31,218 nucleotides of DNA, from NCBI GenBank assembly GCA_964424545.1, contig CAYRJN010000019.1, positions 1-31,218 on the forward strand. The letters run 5' to 3'. A program made the position numbers and the translations under genes. This stretch comes from JAUVIB01 sp964424545 (GTDB lineage: Bacteria; Calditrichota; Calditrichia; Calditrichales; Calditrichaceae). Shown piece after piece: positions 7,318-15,763 of the stretch. Within the stretch, counting starts at the first letter, position 1, and each line of letters begins with the position of its first letter. The notes beneath the pieces are model-generated. The model did not search any database. It had not been told where the DNA came from and saw only the letters and a list, made by a program, of their open reading frames with translations.

Positions 7318-10300
7318 ATGCAAATTTTAGATAACCCCAAACTAAAGCTTAACTCGGACGCACTCGGATTTATCAATCTGTACAAATCCCTCGGTGAACG
7401 AGCGGATAATTTTTTACCCGATCGCATATATGAAATATTAACCAATTTTGTACGTCTCTGTTTCGAAGAACCCGATGACCCGGCGCGCCAGCTTTCGGAA
7501 ATCAATCAAAAACTTTTAGAGTTAAAAGAGGCTATTCCCGGCTACGTAGATGTCTCGTTGATGATTTTTCCCCATGAGAACTCAAAAGCCTACGAATACA
7601 GCAGCAGACGTCAGGCTTTTACCGGTCGTTTGACGCACTTAATGAATATAGAACTGATCGACGAAAAAGAAAAACAGCAGGTTCAAAATATTCTTAAAAC
7701 GCATGACTTCTCTATCGGCACGCCGCCTGTCACGCAAGCGGCCATAGATTTTTTATACAAAATACTGCTCGGCGACGATGTTAACGAACTGCGTAAATTT
7801 CGCGATATAATCGGCATAAAAGGAAATGTGGAAGAAGCGCAATGGAATTACCTGCTTGACGTGCTGGATCAGATGGTTATCCAAAGTACTCATTATACGA
7901 CCACTGCGGAAAAAAATGCCTTTTTATCACGAACCGAATCAACCATTAATTTTAAAGGGTTAAACGGTTTTATCCGCACCTTAGTATCCGGCGGAGCCGA
8001 AACCGTCGTTAAACTAATCGTTGACGAGATTTTCAGCAAAGAGATGGTGCGCATCATTGAATTCGGCGACGCCGACGAAGTTTACGAACAAATCAAAGAA
8101 GACTCAACCAGCATATTTTTGGTCAAAACCAAGCACATGCGCAGCAATCCGTTCAACGACGTTAAATGGTTTCCATTGTTAACGCGTATCATTTTTATTG
8201 ACGATTCGCCTGAATCCAGGATATCCAATACCAGCCTGGTATTTGCTTTTCATAATGATATAATCAATACGCTCAATAAAGTGCATAATAAAAAACTAGG
8301 CGCGCCAGCCAATACACAGCTTAATTTGCGCTTGATTTTGGAAAAAGTTAATTGTAAAAATATTACCAAATTCCGTATCGCAGCCGAAGAAAAAATTAAA
8401 GATTATGAAAAAGAGCTGCGGCAGCTTAAAGTCGAACAGCTTGCCGACGCCGATAATCCCGCTCAAGATATCATTTTATACAAATTTGACGAGTTTGCCC
8501 GCCAAGTCATTAAAGATAAGTATATTTTATCCAAATTCGCCGCTTTTCTTTATTTTATTGAACAAATCACCGATATAAAAACGCAGCCTGAAGTAAACAA
8601 ACAGCTACTTGAAGAATTTGAAATAAGAATGCGACAATATTTTTATCAGGGTAGCAGCGATATCCATATTTCCACTATTGTGGAAGGCGGTGGCCGTAAT
8701 CAAATCAGAACCTACGGCGAATATCTTTTACAAAAACATACTAAGCCCATCAATGTCGACATTATTGAACGCTGCCGCGTTATTCTTGATATTTTGCCGG
8801 ATAATTACGAACGTACACTGCATAATCATTTCCATAAAAATTTCGGCGTAAATCTTTTTCTTGAAAAATACAAGGAATACTTGACAAAAGTTGAAAACGA
8901 GGCCAATAATAAAGGCCGTTTTCGTAATCTTTTAATCGATCTTGAAATTGACGAGAAGTACGACAAGCTGCCTAAAAGCGGACAGAAGATCATCAAAGAG
9001 TTTATTTCGGGACTCGGTAATCTTGAAAAAACCTCCATATCGGATGACGCACAAATGATTATTCGCGACGTTGTTCTTAATGAAGAAGGGCTTAAACCGT
9101 TTATCTTCTTAAATCAACAGGCCGCTTGGGAATATAAAGACTTGCTGCCTATCGAAAAGTTCGATATCAATCCTTTCGATATCGAAATCGAGCTGGACGA
9201 CGAAGGCCGAATTGATTATGAGCGTTTTCTAATAAAATTAGATCGTCTCAAAAGCTCTTTCCAGCTTTTCGATGAAACCGGCGCCGTTTGGGATCACTTT
9301 TGCGCAAATTCAACCATATTGATTAACGATCCTTCAAACCCGACCGGATTTACGGATTTTAATGATGTTTCACTCATTAAATTTTTAAAATTTATCTCCA
9401 ATACACAATTCACGATCTTTTTGGATGAAGCCTATAACGATTCGGTAAAAATTGAAAATATCGAAGAACCGAAATGGCGTACTATATCCAACTATATTAT
9501 CAATAATATAGCCACCTATGCGCGCATCTCTATGGTAGCGGCGCTTTCGACAACAAAAAATCTCGGCGCAACGGGCGACCGGCTCGGCGCACTTGCCGTA
9601 ACCGATGCAAAATTGGATGTTATCGACTATATCGAAAAACACAAAGACATCAGTGTGGGTAATTCCAATTCCCTTTATTTATTGATTAATATCCTTGAAG
9701 TAGCTCAACAGGCTCGGAAAATAAAACATGAGATCGATGAAAGTCTTCCCAAGGACGCCTCACGTCATAAGGTGAAGAAAAAATTAGAAAATTTTATTGA
9801 AAAACAAATCAAAAGTAATCAACCGGCTAAATTGGCTAATAAGAAAAAAAACGTAAAACGTGAATCTCTCTTTGAAGGTAGCCCTTTGCATATCTTTCTT
9901 TTGGACGAACTCGTTTCCCTTGATAAATTGGATGTTCTCGAACTGCCCGACGATTTTAAATATAAAGGAGAAGCTTTTTTTAGCTATTATAAACGCCATA
10001 TTGTGGCCGATTTGAACCGCTTCCGCATCAATCGTATATTCCGTTTCGAATCCAACAAGCGTCTTACCCTCGCTAAAAAGATTGCTGATCAGGTCATAAA
10101 AGAAAATAATGTTGAAAAAGCCGTTACCTATCTCGATTCGGACGGCGCTTATCTTTTTAATATCGTTTTAAAAGATTTCGTCTCTTTTCTTGACCTTGAA
10201 AAATTTACAAAAAAACTTGCCGAAGAACGAGGCTTGGCGGCTATCCCTTATCCTACCGGATTTGTACGCTTTTCTCTCGGCGGTTATATCGAGGGCAATG

Positions 10301-13300
10301 ATATCAGTTATCATGTTTTTGAAAACGAACTAAAAACTGCGCTTGAAATATTTTTTAAGTATTGGTTTAAATATTTTAAATTAAAAACTTCTGAATCTAA
10401 TGATGCCGAAACGGATGATCTGCTTGCTGAAATTTTCAACTGTTCATCGGACGAAGATTTTGTCTCTCAGGTTTTATCCGATTATTCGCTTATAAAAGAA
10501 ATGCGGAAACAGACAATACAAAGTTTGCGCATTAATCAAATTAAAACGCTCTATCATCCGTTTCCCATAGCTTGCGGCGTTTCAATTAATTCCATAAGAG
10601 ATTCAAAAAATGCCGTGTTCGAATTTTATGAGAATATAGGTCAATGCTCCGATTTGATTGAATTTATCAACAGTCAGGCTTTTTCCAAGGTTTATGAAAA
10701 TCTTCTACCGCAAATCTATCGCAATATTCCGGCTATAAGCGCCCTCGATATAAATGAAGTTCTGGCTCAATTCGGAAAATCGGCCATTCTAAAATATATA
10801 AGCAGCAAAATTGATTTTCAACCAGACGCCCATCTGCTTGACGAACCGGATGAACGCCTGATTATGATAGAAATATTAATTGAATTGGAACGTATCCTTT
10901 TCTCCGACCATAAAGTTAAATTATTGGCGCTTAATTCTAACGAAAAAGATGCAGCAGGTGACCTCGCTAAATTAGAAGGGTATAATATAATTTTACGTAA
11001 ATATATAAAAGAACTGCTGTTGCATTTTAATCTGCCTTTTGAACAAGAGCTTAAAGAGCCCTCACTCGAAGAGCTTTTTAATAAAGCGTTGGAATTGTTT
11101 GAGGAAACAACCGATAAATATTTAAGCGAACTCAATATTGATATCGCTATTGAACGTCTTATTGATAATATAGCAGATAATGAAACCGTTCAAAATCATC
11201 CTTTTGGCGAAAAAATTTGCGGCTACTATTATGTCGATTTAAAAAATCGAATTCTCAATGGCGCTTTACCCTATAGAGAAAAATTATTAAATATATATCT
11301 GCTTGAAACGGAAGATTTGTTGTCGCAGAGGCTTTTGGATATGGCCAACAAACTGCAAAAGCAATTGGAAGAACACGAAGAACAAGATACGAAACTTTTT
11401 ACCGAATATTTTCTGCCGCAAATGATGCGCGATGTATATCCCGTCGTTTTTCAACGCAGATACCATAAAATAAGCGAAAGCAACATTCCTATTTTTTCGC
11501 GCAGGGTTGTTCTGTTTTTTACCAATTTGATGAATCTTTCCAAACAGACCGATTATTATTTTCGTTATAATCATATTTTAATGCGACTACTAAATTTGCA
11601 ATTTTTGCCGCAGAATTCCAGCTTTAACGAAATGATTCAACATGGTTTTACAATATACAGAGAATTTACCAATCGCAATAATATTCTGGAAACCTACGAG
11701 AGTGGAAAACTAAAATGGATTAATGATTTAATGCGTAAATGCGGCGTTATTGCAGCCGAACAGCCGGTTCAAACGCATACGCGTATCAGCACCGATGCAA
11801 AGAAACGCGAATATCCGTTTCATAAACTTAATCATATTGAAACCGTGAAACTGAAAAGCAATCATAAAGGACAATCCCCAAGAGAATTTATTAAAAATAT
11901 GTCCACGCGTCCTGCATCGGAATTTTTTGCCGCTCGTCTTGCTAAATTTGTCGATAATTTAGATGAAGATGATTATCGTTGCCATATTGTTAATCAAGGT
12001 TTGGTAAACGAGCTTTATATTTTCCAGAAAGCGTATCTGAAATATCTCACGGATAATTTCCGATTAATTCAACCACAAGCAGTCAGTTTGAAAGAAATAA
12101 AGGAGTTTGTACCCGATATTATTCTGTTTCTCGGCGCTCCGGAGAAAGTCCTTTCCTATCCTCAGATCGGATACTTTGATATAAAGGGTCCAAATGGCAA
12201 TATTAAAACCTTTATTACACCATTAAAAAAATCGGTTGATTATTTCGGCGATGTAAAAAAACCGCGTTTAACCATGTTAAATGAAAAAGTCAAAGAAATG
12301 GGCGGCGCACCGGTTCACGGTTCTTTTTTTATTCTTGAGGGCGAAGATGGCAGCCTTTTTGGAATAATGATTAGCGGTGACAGTGGCGTCGGTAAATCGG
12401 AAATGCTTGCAGCGATGATGTTAAAATGGCTGCGCAAGGATTTGCCGGGTGTTCGTTCCATAAAGTTGGTTGCAGGCGACATGCTGCATATATTTCCCGA
12501 TACGGAAGGGAATCTTTACGGCATCGGTACGGAAATTGGCGACTTCTCTCGCGTTACGGATTTTGATCCTCAATATATCAAAGCCTATCGCACCTTGTTT
12601 GAGAGCAGCGCCGACAGTAATGTAACCGATTTAAATTCACGAAGCACCATTTCGGGCTTTTGCGATATTCACATGCCTTTTAAGATTGATATAATTCTAA
12701 CCGCGCAAAATTCTGCAAAACAGGAAGCCGGTATTACCAAATATTCTAATGTGGAGAACTTTATGCTTTATCGTGATTCGCACGGTGAGCGTAAAGAAAA
12801 AGCGACCAGCTCCGATAATCCTAATTTTCAAAGAACGCTCCTACGCTACACGGCCGATAAAAATATCGTCGAGGTGCTTGATAAACACGGAAATTACCTT
12901 GACAGCGTACTTGATTGGGATAAAGATTATACCACTGGCATTTATTATTTGGCTTCTTCCTATAAAATGATCGATAAAATCGATATTGAAGAAGTGGTTA
13001 ATAAAATATTTAAAGACAAAGAATTTGTAAAAAACAACTTTCGATACGCCGTTAAAGACGTTAAATTTGATATAATTAAAAATCGTTTTACGGCTCAGGC
13101 TGTGGAATTGGGCAACGAAGAGAATGAAATTCGTTTTAATATTGATCGCCCCTTTTTCAGTTTAATATTCAATTCCCTTGCCAGCACACCGGCCGGCAAT
13201 CCTTTTATTGATGAAGCTTCGGAGCGCGAAATAAAACATCACTTAATTAACGTATTAAAAGGCGGCGCTACAGGTAAAGGTAAGGGTAAAAATATTCAAT

Positions 13301-13944
13301 GCGCCATTCTATCGACAGATCTCGGCAAACCGGGTAAAGAAATTTCCGGTCCACAAAAAGCGGCTGCCGAGCTCGTTAACCTGATTCAGGAAGTGCGCAA
13401 TACGACGCCCGAATTATATCGTATAAAAAATATCGTAAAAAAGAGCATTGACGAACATTACGGCTGGTTGTTTAAACATTATAAAAAAAGTATTGAAGTA
13501 GAACGCTATAATTTCTTCCTTTATCAAATGAATGAAATGCGTAAAGCGCGCCTTGTTCGTCTTGATGACCTTAAAACGCCTGTGGATATGGCGCGTTTGA
13601 AAAATTATGTAAAGCTGCCGAAAAATCATCCGTTCAGTCCCCTGTTAGTTACGCCGATCGTTAATATCGAATTAAACAATATCAGTGAAACGTACGAACA
13701 ATTGATGTGGCTACCGAATAATTTGGAATTTGCCGATCGGTTTTATGAAGATTGCGAAAAAGTATATATTGCTAATGGCTACAGCGAGGAAACTATAATT
13801 AATAACATGATTGTTCAATTATTGTTAATGAACGGATATATTCTTGTAGAAGATTTATCGCGCGGTAAGCTAACCGAAAAGGCCAACCGAGAGACTATTG
13901 CGGCCGCAAAATATGCAGCCATCAGAAAATTAAAAAACAGATAA
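7318..13944 (+). CDS. Giant multidomain protein: PLP aminotransferase-like domain plus HprK/PEPCK-like P-loop domain
   Basis: The protein has 2208 aa from the ATG at 7318; a GTG 28 codons earlier would overlap the likely promoter. Residues 1-600 are mostly helical and unrecognised. Residues about 600-1020 form a fold-type I PLP domain: N-D-P-S-N-P-T-G (670-677), D703-E-A-Y706, S-T-T-K with the probable Schiff-base lysine K747, G-D-R755-L-G, and a small domain ending with R984 in FVRFSLGG. Residues 1020-1640 are helical with no family I know. Around 1640-1960 lies a P-loop domain with Walker A G-D-S-G-V-G-K-S-E (G1687 on), then L-V-A-G-D (D1721). This order and spacing resemble HPr kinase and ATP-dependent PEP carboxykinase. 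A glycine/lysine-rich loop G-G-A-T-G-K-G-K-G-K starts at 1982. There is no signal peptide or membrane segment, so it is probably cytosolic. It stands alone on its strand. The substrate is unknown. Codon use looks like that of its neighbours. Confidence 0.8.
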   Translation: MQILDNPKLKLNSDALGFINLYKSLGERADNFLPDRIYEILTNFVRLCFEEPDDPARQLSEINQKLLELKEAIPGYVDVSLMIFPHENSKAYEYSSRRQAFTGRLTHLMNIELIDEKEKQQVQNILKTHDFSIGTPPVTQAAIDFLYKILLGDDVNELRKFRDIIGIKGNVEEAQWNYLLDVLDQMVIQSTHYTTTAEKNAFLSRTESTINFKGLNGFIRTLVSGGAETVVKLIVDEIFSKEMVRIIEFGDADEVYEQIKEDSTSIFLVKTKHMRSNPFNDVKWFPLLTRIIFIDDSPESRISNTSLVFAFHNDIINTLNKVHNKKLGAPANTQLNLRLILEKVNCKNITKFRIAAEEKIKDYEKELRQLKVEQLADADNPAQDIILYKFDEFARQVIKDKYILSKFAAFLYFIEQITDIKTQPEVNKQLLEEFEIRMRQYFYQGSSDIHISTIVEGGGRNQIRTYGEYLLQKHTKPINVDIIERCRVILDILPDNYERTLHNHFHKNFGVNLFLEKYKEYLTKVENEANNKGRFRNLLIDLEIDEKYDKLPKSGQKIIKEFISGLGNLEKTSISDDAQMIIRDVVLNEEGLKPFIFLNQQAAWEYKDLLPIEKFDINPFDIEIELDDEGRIDYERFLIKLDRLKSSFQLFDETGAVWDHFCANSTILINDPSNPTGFTDFNDVSLIKFLKFISNTQFTIFLDEAYNDSVKIENIEEPKWRTISNYIINNIATYARISMVAALSTTKNLGATGDRLGALAVTDAKLDVIDYIEKHKDISVGNSNSLYLLINILEVAQQARKIKHEIDESLPKDASRHKVKKKLENFIEKQIKSNQPAKLANKKKNVKRESLFEGSPLHIFLLDELVSLDKLDVLELPDDFKYKGEAFFSYYKRHIVADLNRFRINRIFRFESNKRLTLAKKIADQVIKENNVEKAVTYLDSDGAYLFNIVLKDFVSFLDLEKFTKKLAEERGLAAIPYPTGFVRFSLGGYIEGNDISYHVFENELKTALEIFFKYWFKYFKLKTSESNDAETDDLLAEIFNCSSDEDFVSQVLSDYSLIKEMRKQTIQSLRINQIKTLYHPFPIACGVSINSIRDSKNAVFEFYENIGQCSDLIEFINSQAFSKVYENLLPQIYRNIPAISALDINEVLAQFGKSAILKYISSKIDFQPDAHLLDEPDERLIMIEILIELERILFSDHKVKLLALNSNEKDAAGDLAKLEGYNIILRKYIKELLLHFNLPFEQELKEPSLEELFNKALELFEETTDKYLSELNIDIAIERLIDNIADNETVQNHPFGEKICGYYYVDLKNRILNGALPYREKLLNIYLLETEDLLSQRLLDMANKLQKQLEEHEEQDTKLFTEYFLPQMMRDVYPVVFQRRYHKISESNIPIFSRRVVLFFTNLMNLSKQTDYYFRYNHILMRLLNLQFLPQNSSFNEMIQHGFTIYREFTNRNNILETYESGKLKWINDLMRKCGVIAAEQPVQTHTRISTDAKKREYPFHKLNHIETVKLKSNHKGQSPREFIKNMSTRPASEFFAARLAKFVDNLDEDDYRCHIVNQGLVNELYIFQKAYLKYLTDNFRLIQPQAVSLKEIKEFVPDIILFLGAPEKVLSYPQIGYFDIKGPNGNIKTFITPLKKSVDYFGDVKKPRLTMLNEKVKEMGGAPVHGSFFILEGEDGSLFGIMISGDSGVGKSEMLAAMMLKWLRKDLPGVRSIKLVAGDMLHIFPDTEGNLYGIGTEIGDFSRVTDFDPQYIKAYRTLFESSADSNVTDLNSRSTISGFCDIHMPFKIDIILTAQNSAKQEAGITKYSNVENFMLYRDSHGERKEKATSSDNPNFQRTLLRYTADKNIVEVLDKHGNYLDSVLDWDKDYTTGIYYLASSYKMIDKIDIEEVVNKIFKDKEFVKNNFRYAVKDVKFDIIKNRFTAQAVELGNEENEIRFNIDRPFFSLIFNSLASTPAGNPFIDEASEREIKHHLINVLKGGATGKGKGKNIQCAILSTDLGKPGKEISGPQKAAAELVNLIQEVRNTTPELYRIKNIVKKSIDEHYGWLFKHYKKSIEVERYNFFLYQMNEMRKARLVRLDDLKTPVDMARLKNYVKLPKNHPFSPLLVTPIVNIELNNISETYEQLMWLPNNLEFADRFYEDCEKVYIANGYSEETIINNMIVQLLLMNGYILVEDLSRGKLTEKANRETIAAAKYAAIRKLKNR

Positions 13945-13962
13945 ATTTAAACGGCGTAGCAT

Positions 13963-13985
13963 AACTTCTTATAAAGAGGTTTTTA
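13963..13985 (+). terminator. Intrinsic terminator after the giant gene
   Basis: The stem AACTTCTT / AAGAGGTT (8 bp with one G-T pair, loop ATA) is followed by TTTTT overlapping the stem end. It lies about 18 nt after the stop codon. It is short and AU-rich, so efficiency is uncertain. Confidence 0.5.
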
Positions 13986-14090
13986 GAGCGCTTTGAGTGT
14001 ATAACTGATTTTTATTATGATAAAGTATTCTAAATAGCCAATTCAAAATTCGGTTCGCCTAATTAACAATTCGAATCCGGTTAAGCGTGT

Positions 14091-14164
14091 GAGAAATCTT
14101 AAATACAAAACAGATTAAATGTCGTCTGCTTTTTTAAATAAATAGGAGCCATTTAAGATTTCTC
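14091..14164. repeat. Perfect 14-bp inverted repeat around a 46-bp spacer
   Basis: GAGAAATCTTAAAT (14091-14104) and its exact reverse complement ATTTAAGATTTCTC (14151-14164) flank 46 bp. The right arm is also the head of repeat copy B, so the two repeats overlap. It is either a miniature mobile element or two heads of the same repeat family facing each other. Confidence 0.65.
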
Positions 14165-14212
14165 CATAGAAGCCCGATAAAAAACATCGGGATTACAGTC
14201 GAAACGATACGG
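14154..14212 (+). repeat. Dispersed intergenic repeat, copy B
   Basis: The stretch starts TAAGATTTCTCC, has the 6-bp hairpin CCCGAT-aaaaaac-ATCGGG and ends GTCGAAACGATACGG. It is the partner of copy A at 204-261 in the same orientation. The hairpin stem is kept intact here and nearly intact in copy A, which suggests that structure matters. Confidence 0.6.
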
Positions 14213-14387
14213 CGCATTTACGGCGTTGATACAAAACGAGCGCTTATCAAAAATATTAATGAATTTACAACCATATAATTTTTGTACCGCTATAGTACCA
14301 CGATCATAATATTGCGATTATTATTATGATTATCGAAAAGCTAAATATATCAACAAAACAATGCGCCACAATAGTACCACAAATAAC

Positions 14388-14420
14388 CAACATAAATCAA
14401 CATAAATCAACACAAAGCAA
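14388..14420 (+). repeat. Short tandem repeat, 10-nt unit
   Basis: CAACATAAAT occurs twice exactly, followed by a third diverged unit (CAACACAAAG), giving about 3.3 units of 10 nt. It is non-coding. Confidence 0.55.
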
Positions 14421-14424
14421 CAAA

Positions 14425-14464
14425 ATAAAAAAGGGCAAAACCCATAAAAAACAGGCTTAACCCT
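14425..14464 (-). terminator. Probable terminator of the tRNA-Arg gene
   Basis: On the minus strand, right after the encoded CCA, AAGGG pairs with CCCTT about 25 nt further on, followed by a T-run (TTTTTT, plus-strand A-run at 14425-14432). A smaller GGG-TTTTG-CCC hairpin next to the same T-run could do the job instead. Confidence 0.4.
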
Positions 14465-14541
14465 TGGTACCCCTGGAGGGATTCGAACCCCCGGCACAAG
14501 GCTTAGGAAGCCTCTGCTCTATCCTGCTGAGCTACAGGGGC
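14465..14541 (-). tRNA. tRNA-Arg (anticodon CCT)
   Basis: On the minus strand the sequence folds as a full cloverleaf. The acceptor stem is GCCCCTG / CAGGGGT, with G1 paired to U72. The D-arm stem is GCTC/GAGC, the anticodon stem is GAGGC/GCCTT with loop TTCCTAA, and the T-arm loop is TTCGAAT. Discriminator A and an encoded CCA end at 14465. Anticodon CCT (positions 34-36) reads AGG, so it carries arginine. The 5' end directly abuts the T-run of the terminator of the outer-membrane-protein gene. Confidence 0.96.
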
Positions 14542-14579
14542 AAAAAAAATGTTCCCGCAAAACATTTTTTGCAGGAACA
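14542..14579 (-). terminator. Strong intrinsic terminator after the outer-membrane-protein gene
   Basis: On the minus strand, TGTTCCTGCAAAA and TTTTGCGGGAACA pair as a 13-bp stem with one internal A-C mismatch and a short loop, followed by eight Ts. It begins 16 nt after the stop codon and its T-run touches the first base of tRNA-Arg. Confidence 0.85.
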
Positions 14580-14595
14580 CATTAAATAGTACGCC

Positions 14596-15735
14596 CTATT
14601 CGCCGAAATGAATTGTAGCGCCAAGCGTTGTGCGTATGGTATTTTTTTCAACGTTTAATTGACTAGAATAATCATACGAAGAGGATTCATATTCAACAGC
14701 GGCATCAAAAATTAGACTGCCAATCATAATCCCGGCGCCAAGAGTAAATACGTTATCTTTTACCTGATTATTATCTTTATCCCATACATGGAGCGGTTTT
14801 GTATAAAAGCCGCCTCTTAAAGGCATCACAAAGTTTTGCGCAATAATCAAATATTCCAGTCCGGCATGAAAAGAATTTAAGTCAACATCTACTTCTTGAG
14901 CCACTTCCTCTTCAAAAGATTTCGATTTTGACCAGGTGCGAGCATGATAATCAACCGAGATAGTAAACTGATCGGTTGCTCTAAAAGCAGCGCCTGCGCT
15001 CCAAAAGAAAGGAACTTTTATCTCTTCATCTTCATAATTTACAGATTCGTAACTTCTCGTAATAGTATTCGGTAGGTTCATATTGGCGCCGATTGAAAAT
15101 TTTGTGCTAGGACGAAACAGCAACCCAATATCAAATGATGAACCGGAAAATTTACTATCAGAATATTGATCCAAATCGCCATTTACTGCATATTGATACT
15201 TACCGAAGTTGTAGTTATATGATACACCGAGAGAAAAACTGTTTGCTAATTGAATGGCTAAAGTCGGCGTTATGGCATTAATGCTACCAACTTCTTTATA
15301 TTCGCCGTCCATTGACGGATATTCGGGAACGGTCATATTAACAGTTTCATTAAAATCATATATCGTGCGGTAAGCAATTCCGCCGACAATATTATACTTT
15401 CCTACGCTAAAAGGAATAATAAAGCTGGCAAAATTTAACTGAAAATTTGCCTTCGTTGATACATCAGGCGTTAATCTTTCAATAGTATAATCATAGGAAC
15501 CTGTGGCAAGACGCCCGACAACCGTTGCCTCCATATTATAAAGCTGCGTTAAACCGGCAGAGTTCCAAGAAATCGCCGAAGCATCATCTGCGAGACCGGT
15601 AAAAGCATACCCCATTCCGGCAGCTCTGGCTCCGTTACCGTTTTGTGTAAGATCAAGTCTTTGACCATAAATGGTATTAAACTGTAAAACAAAAAACAAA
15701 CTAATCATAACAATAAAATTTCGTTTCGCCATCAT
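14596..15735 (-). CDS. Outer-membrane beta-barrel protein, FadL/PorV-like family
   Basis: This protein of about 379 aa has a signal peptide (MAKRNFIVMISLFFVLQF..., likely cut after YGQ). The mature start N-G-A-R-A-A-G-M-G-Y-A-F-T-G-L-A-D-D-A-S-A-I-S-W-N is the hallmark of OmpP1/FadL-related and PorV/UPF0164-like barrels. Alternating polar/hydrophobic strands run to the C-terminus, and the last residues (TTLGATIHFGE) are near-typical for a final barrel strand. Two adjacent ATGs (15735 and 15732) follow AAGGAG; the second has the better spacing. These barrels either transport hydrophobic compounds or serve as secretion/assembly partners (PorV). The function here is open. It lies 28 nt after the CsgG-like gene, so the two are probably one transcript. 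Confidence 0.8.
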   Translation of the reverse strand: MMAKRNFIVMISLFFVLQFNTIYGQRLDLTQNGNGARAAGMGYAFTGLADDASAISWNSAGLTQLYNMEATVVGRLATGSYDYTIERLTPDVSTKANFQLNFASFIIPFSVGKYNIVGGIAYRTIYDFNETVNMTVPEYPSMDGEYKEVGSINAITPTLAIQLANSFSLGVSYNYNFGKYQYAVNGDLDQYSDSKFSGSSFDIGLLFRPSTKFSIGANMNLPNTITRSYESVNYEDEEIKVPFFWSAGAAFRATDQFTISVDYHARTWSKSKSFEEEVAQEVDVDLNSFHAGLEYLIIAQNFVMPLRGGFYTKPLHVWDKDNNQVKDNVFTLGAGIMIGSLIFDAAVEYESSSYDYSSQLNVEKNTIRTTLGATIHFGE

Positions 15736-15763
15736 CAATCTCCTTTTGATAATTCTTCTTCAA

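Larger units (their letters stand above)
13986..14424. other. Repeat-rich gene-free stretch between convergent units
   Basis: No coding frame is supported. The stretch contains an inverted repeat pair (14091-14164), repeat copy B (14154-14212), a 9-bp inverted repeat ATCATAATA...TATTATGAT (14303-14330) and a 10-nt tandem motif 'CATAAATCAA' repeated from about 14391. The phrase ATAGTACCAC occurs twice (near 14293 and 14371). Confidence 0.6.

Noticed and set aside
14388..14420. Possible CRISPR-like repeats
   Set aside because: The units are only 10 nt with no spacers, so this is a short tandem repeat, not a CRISPR array.
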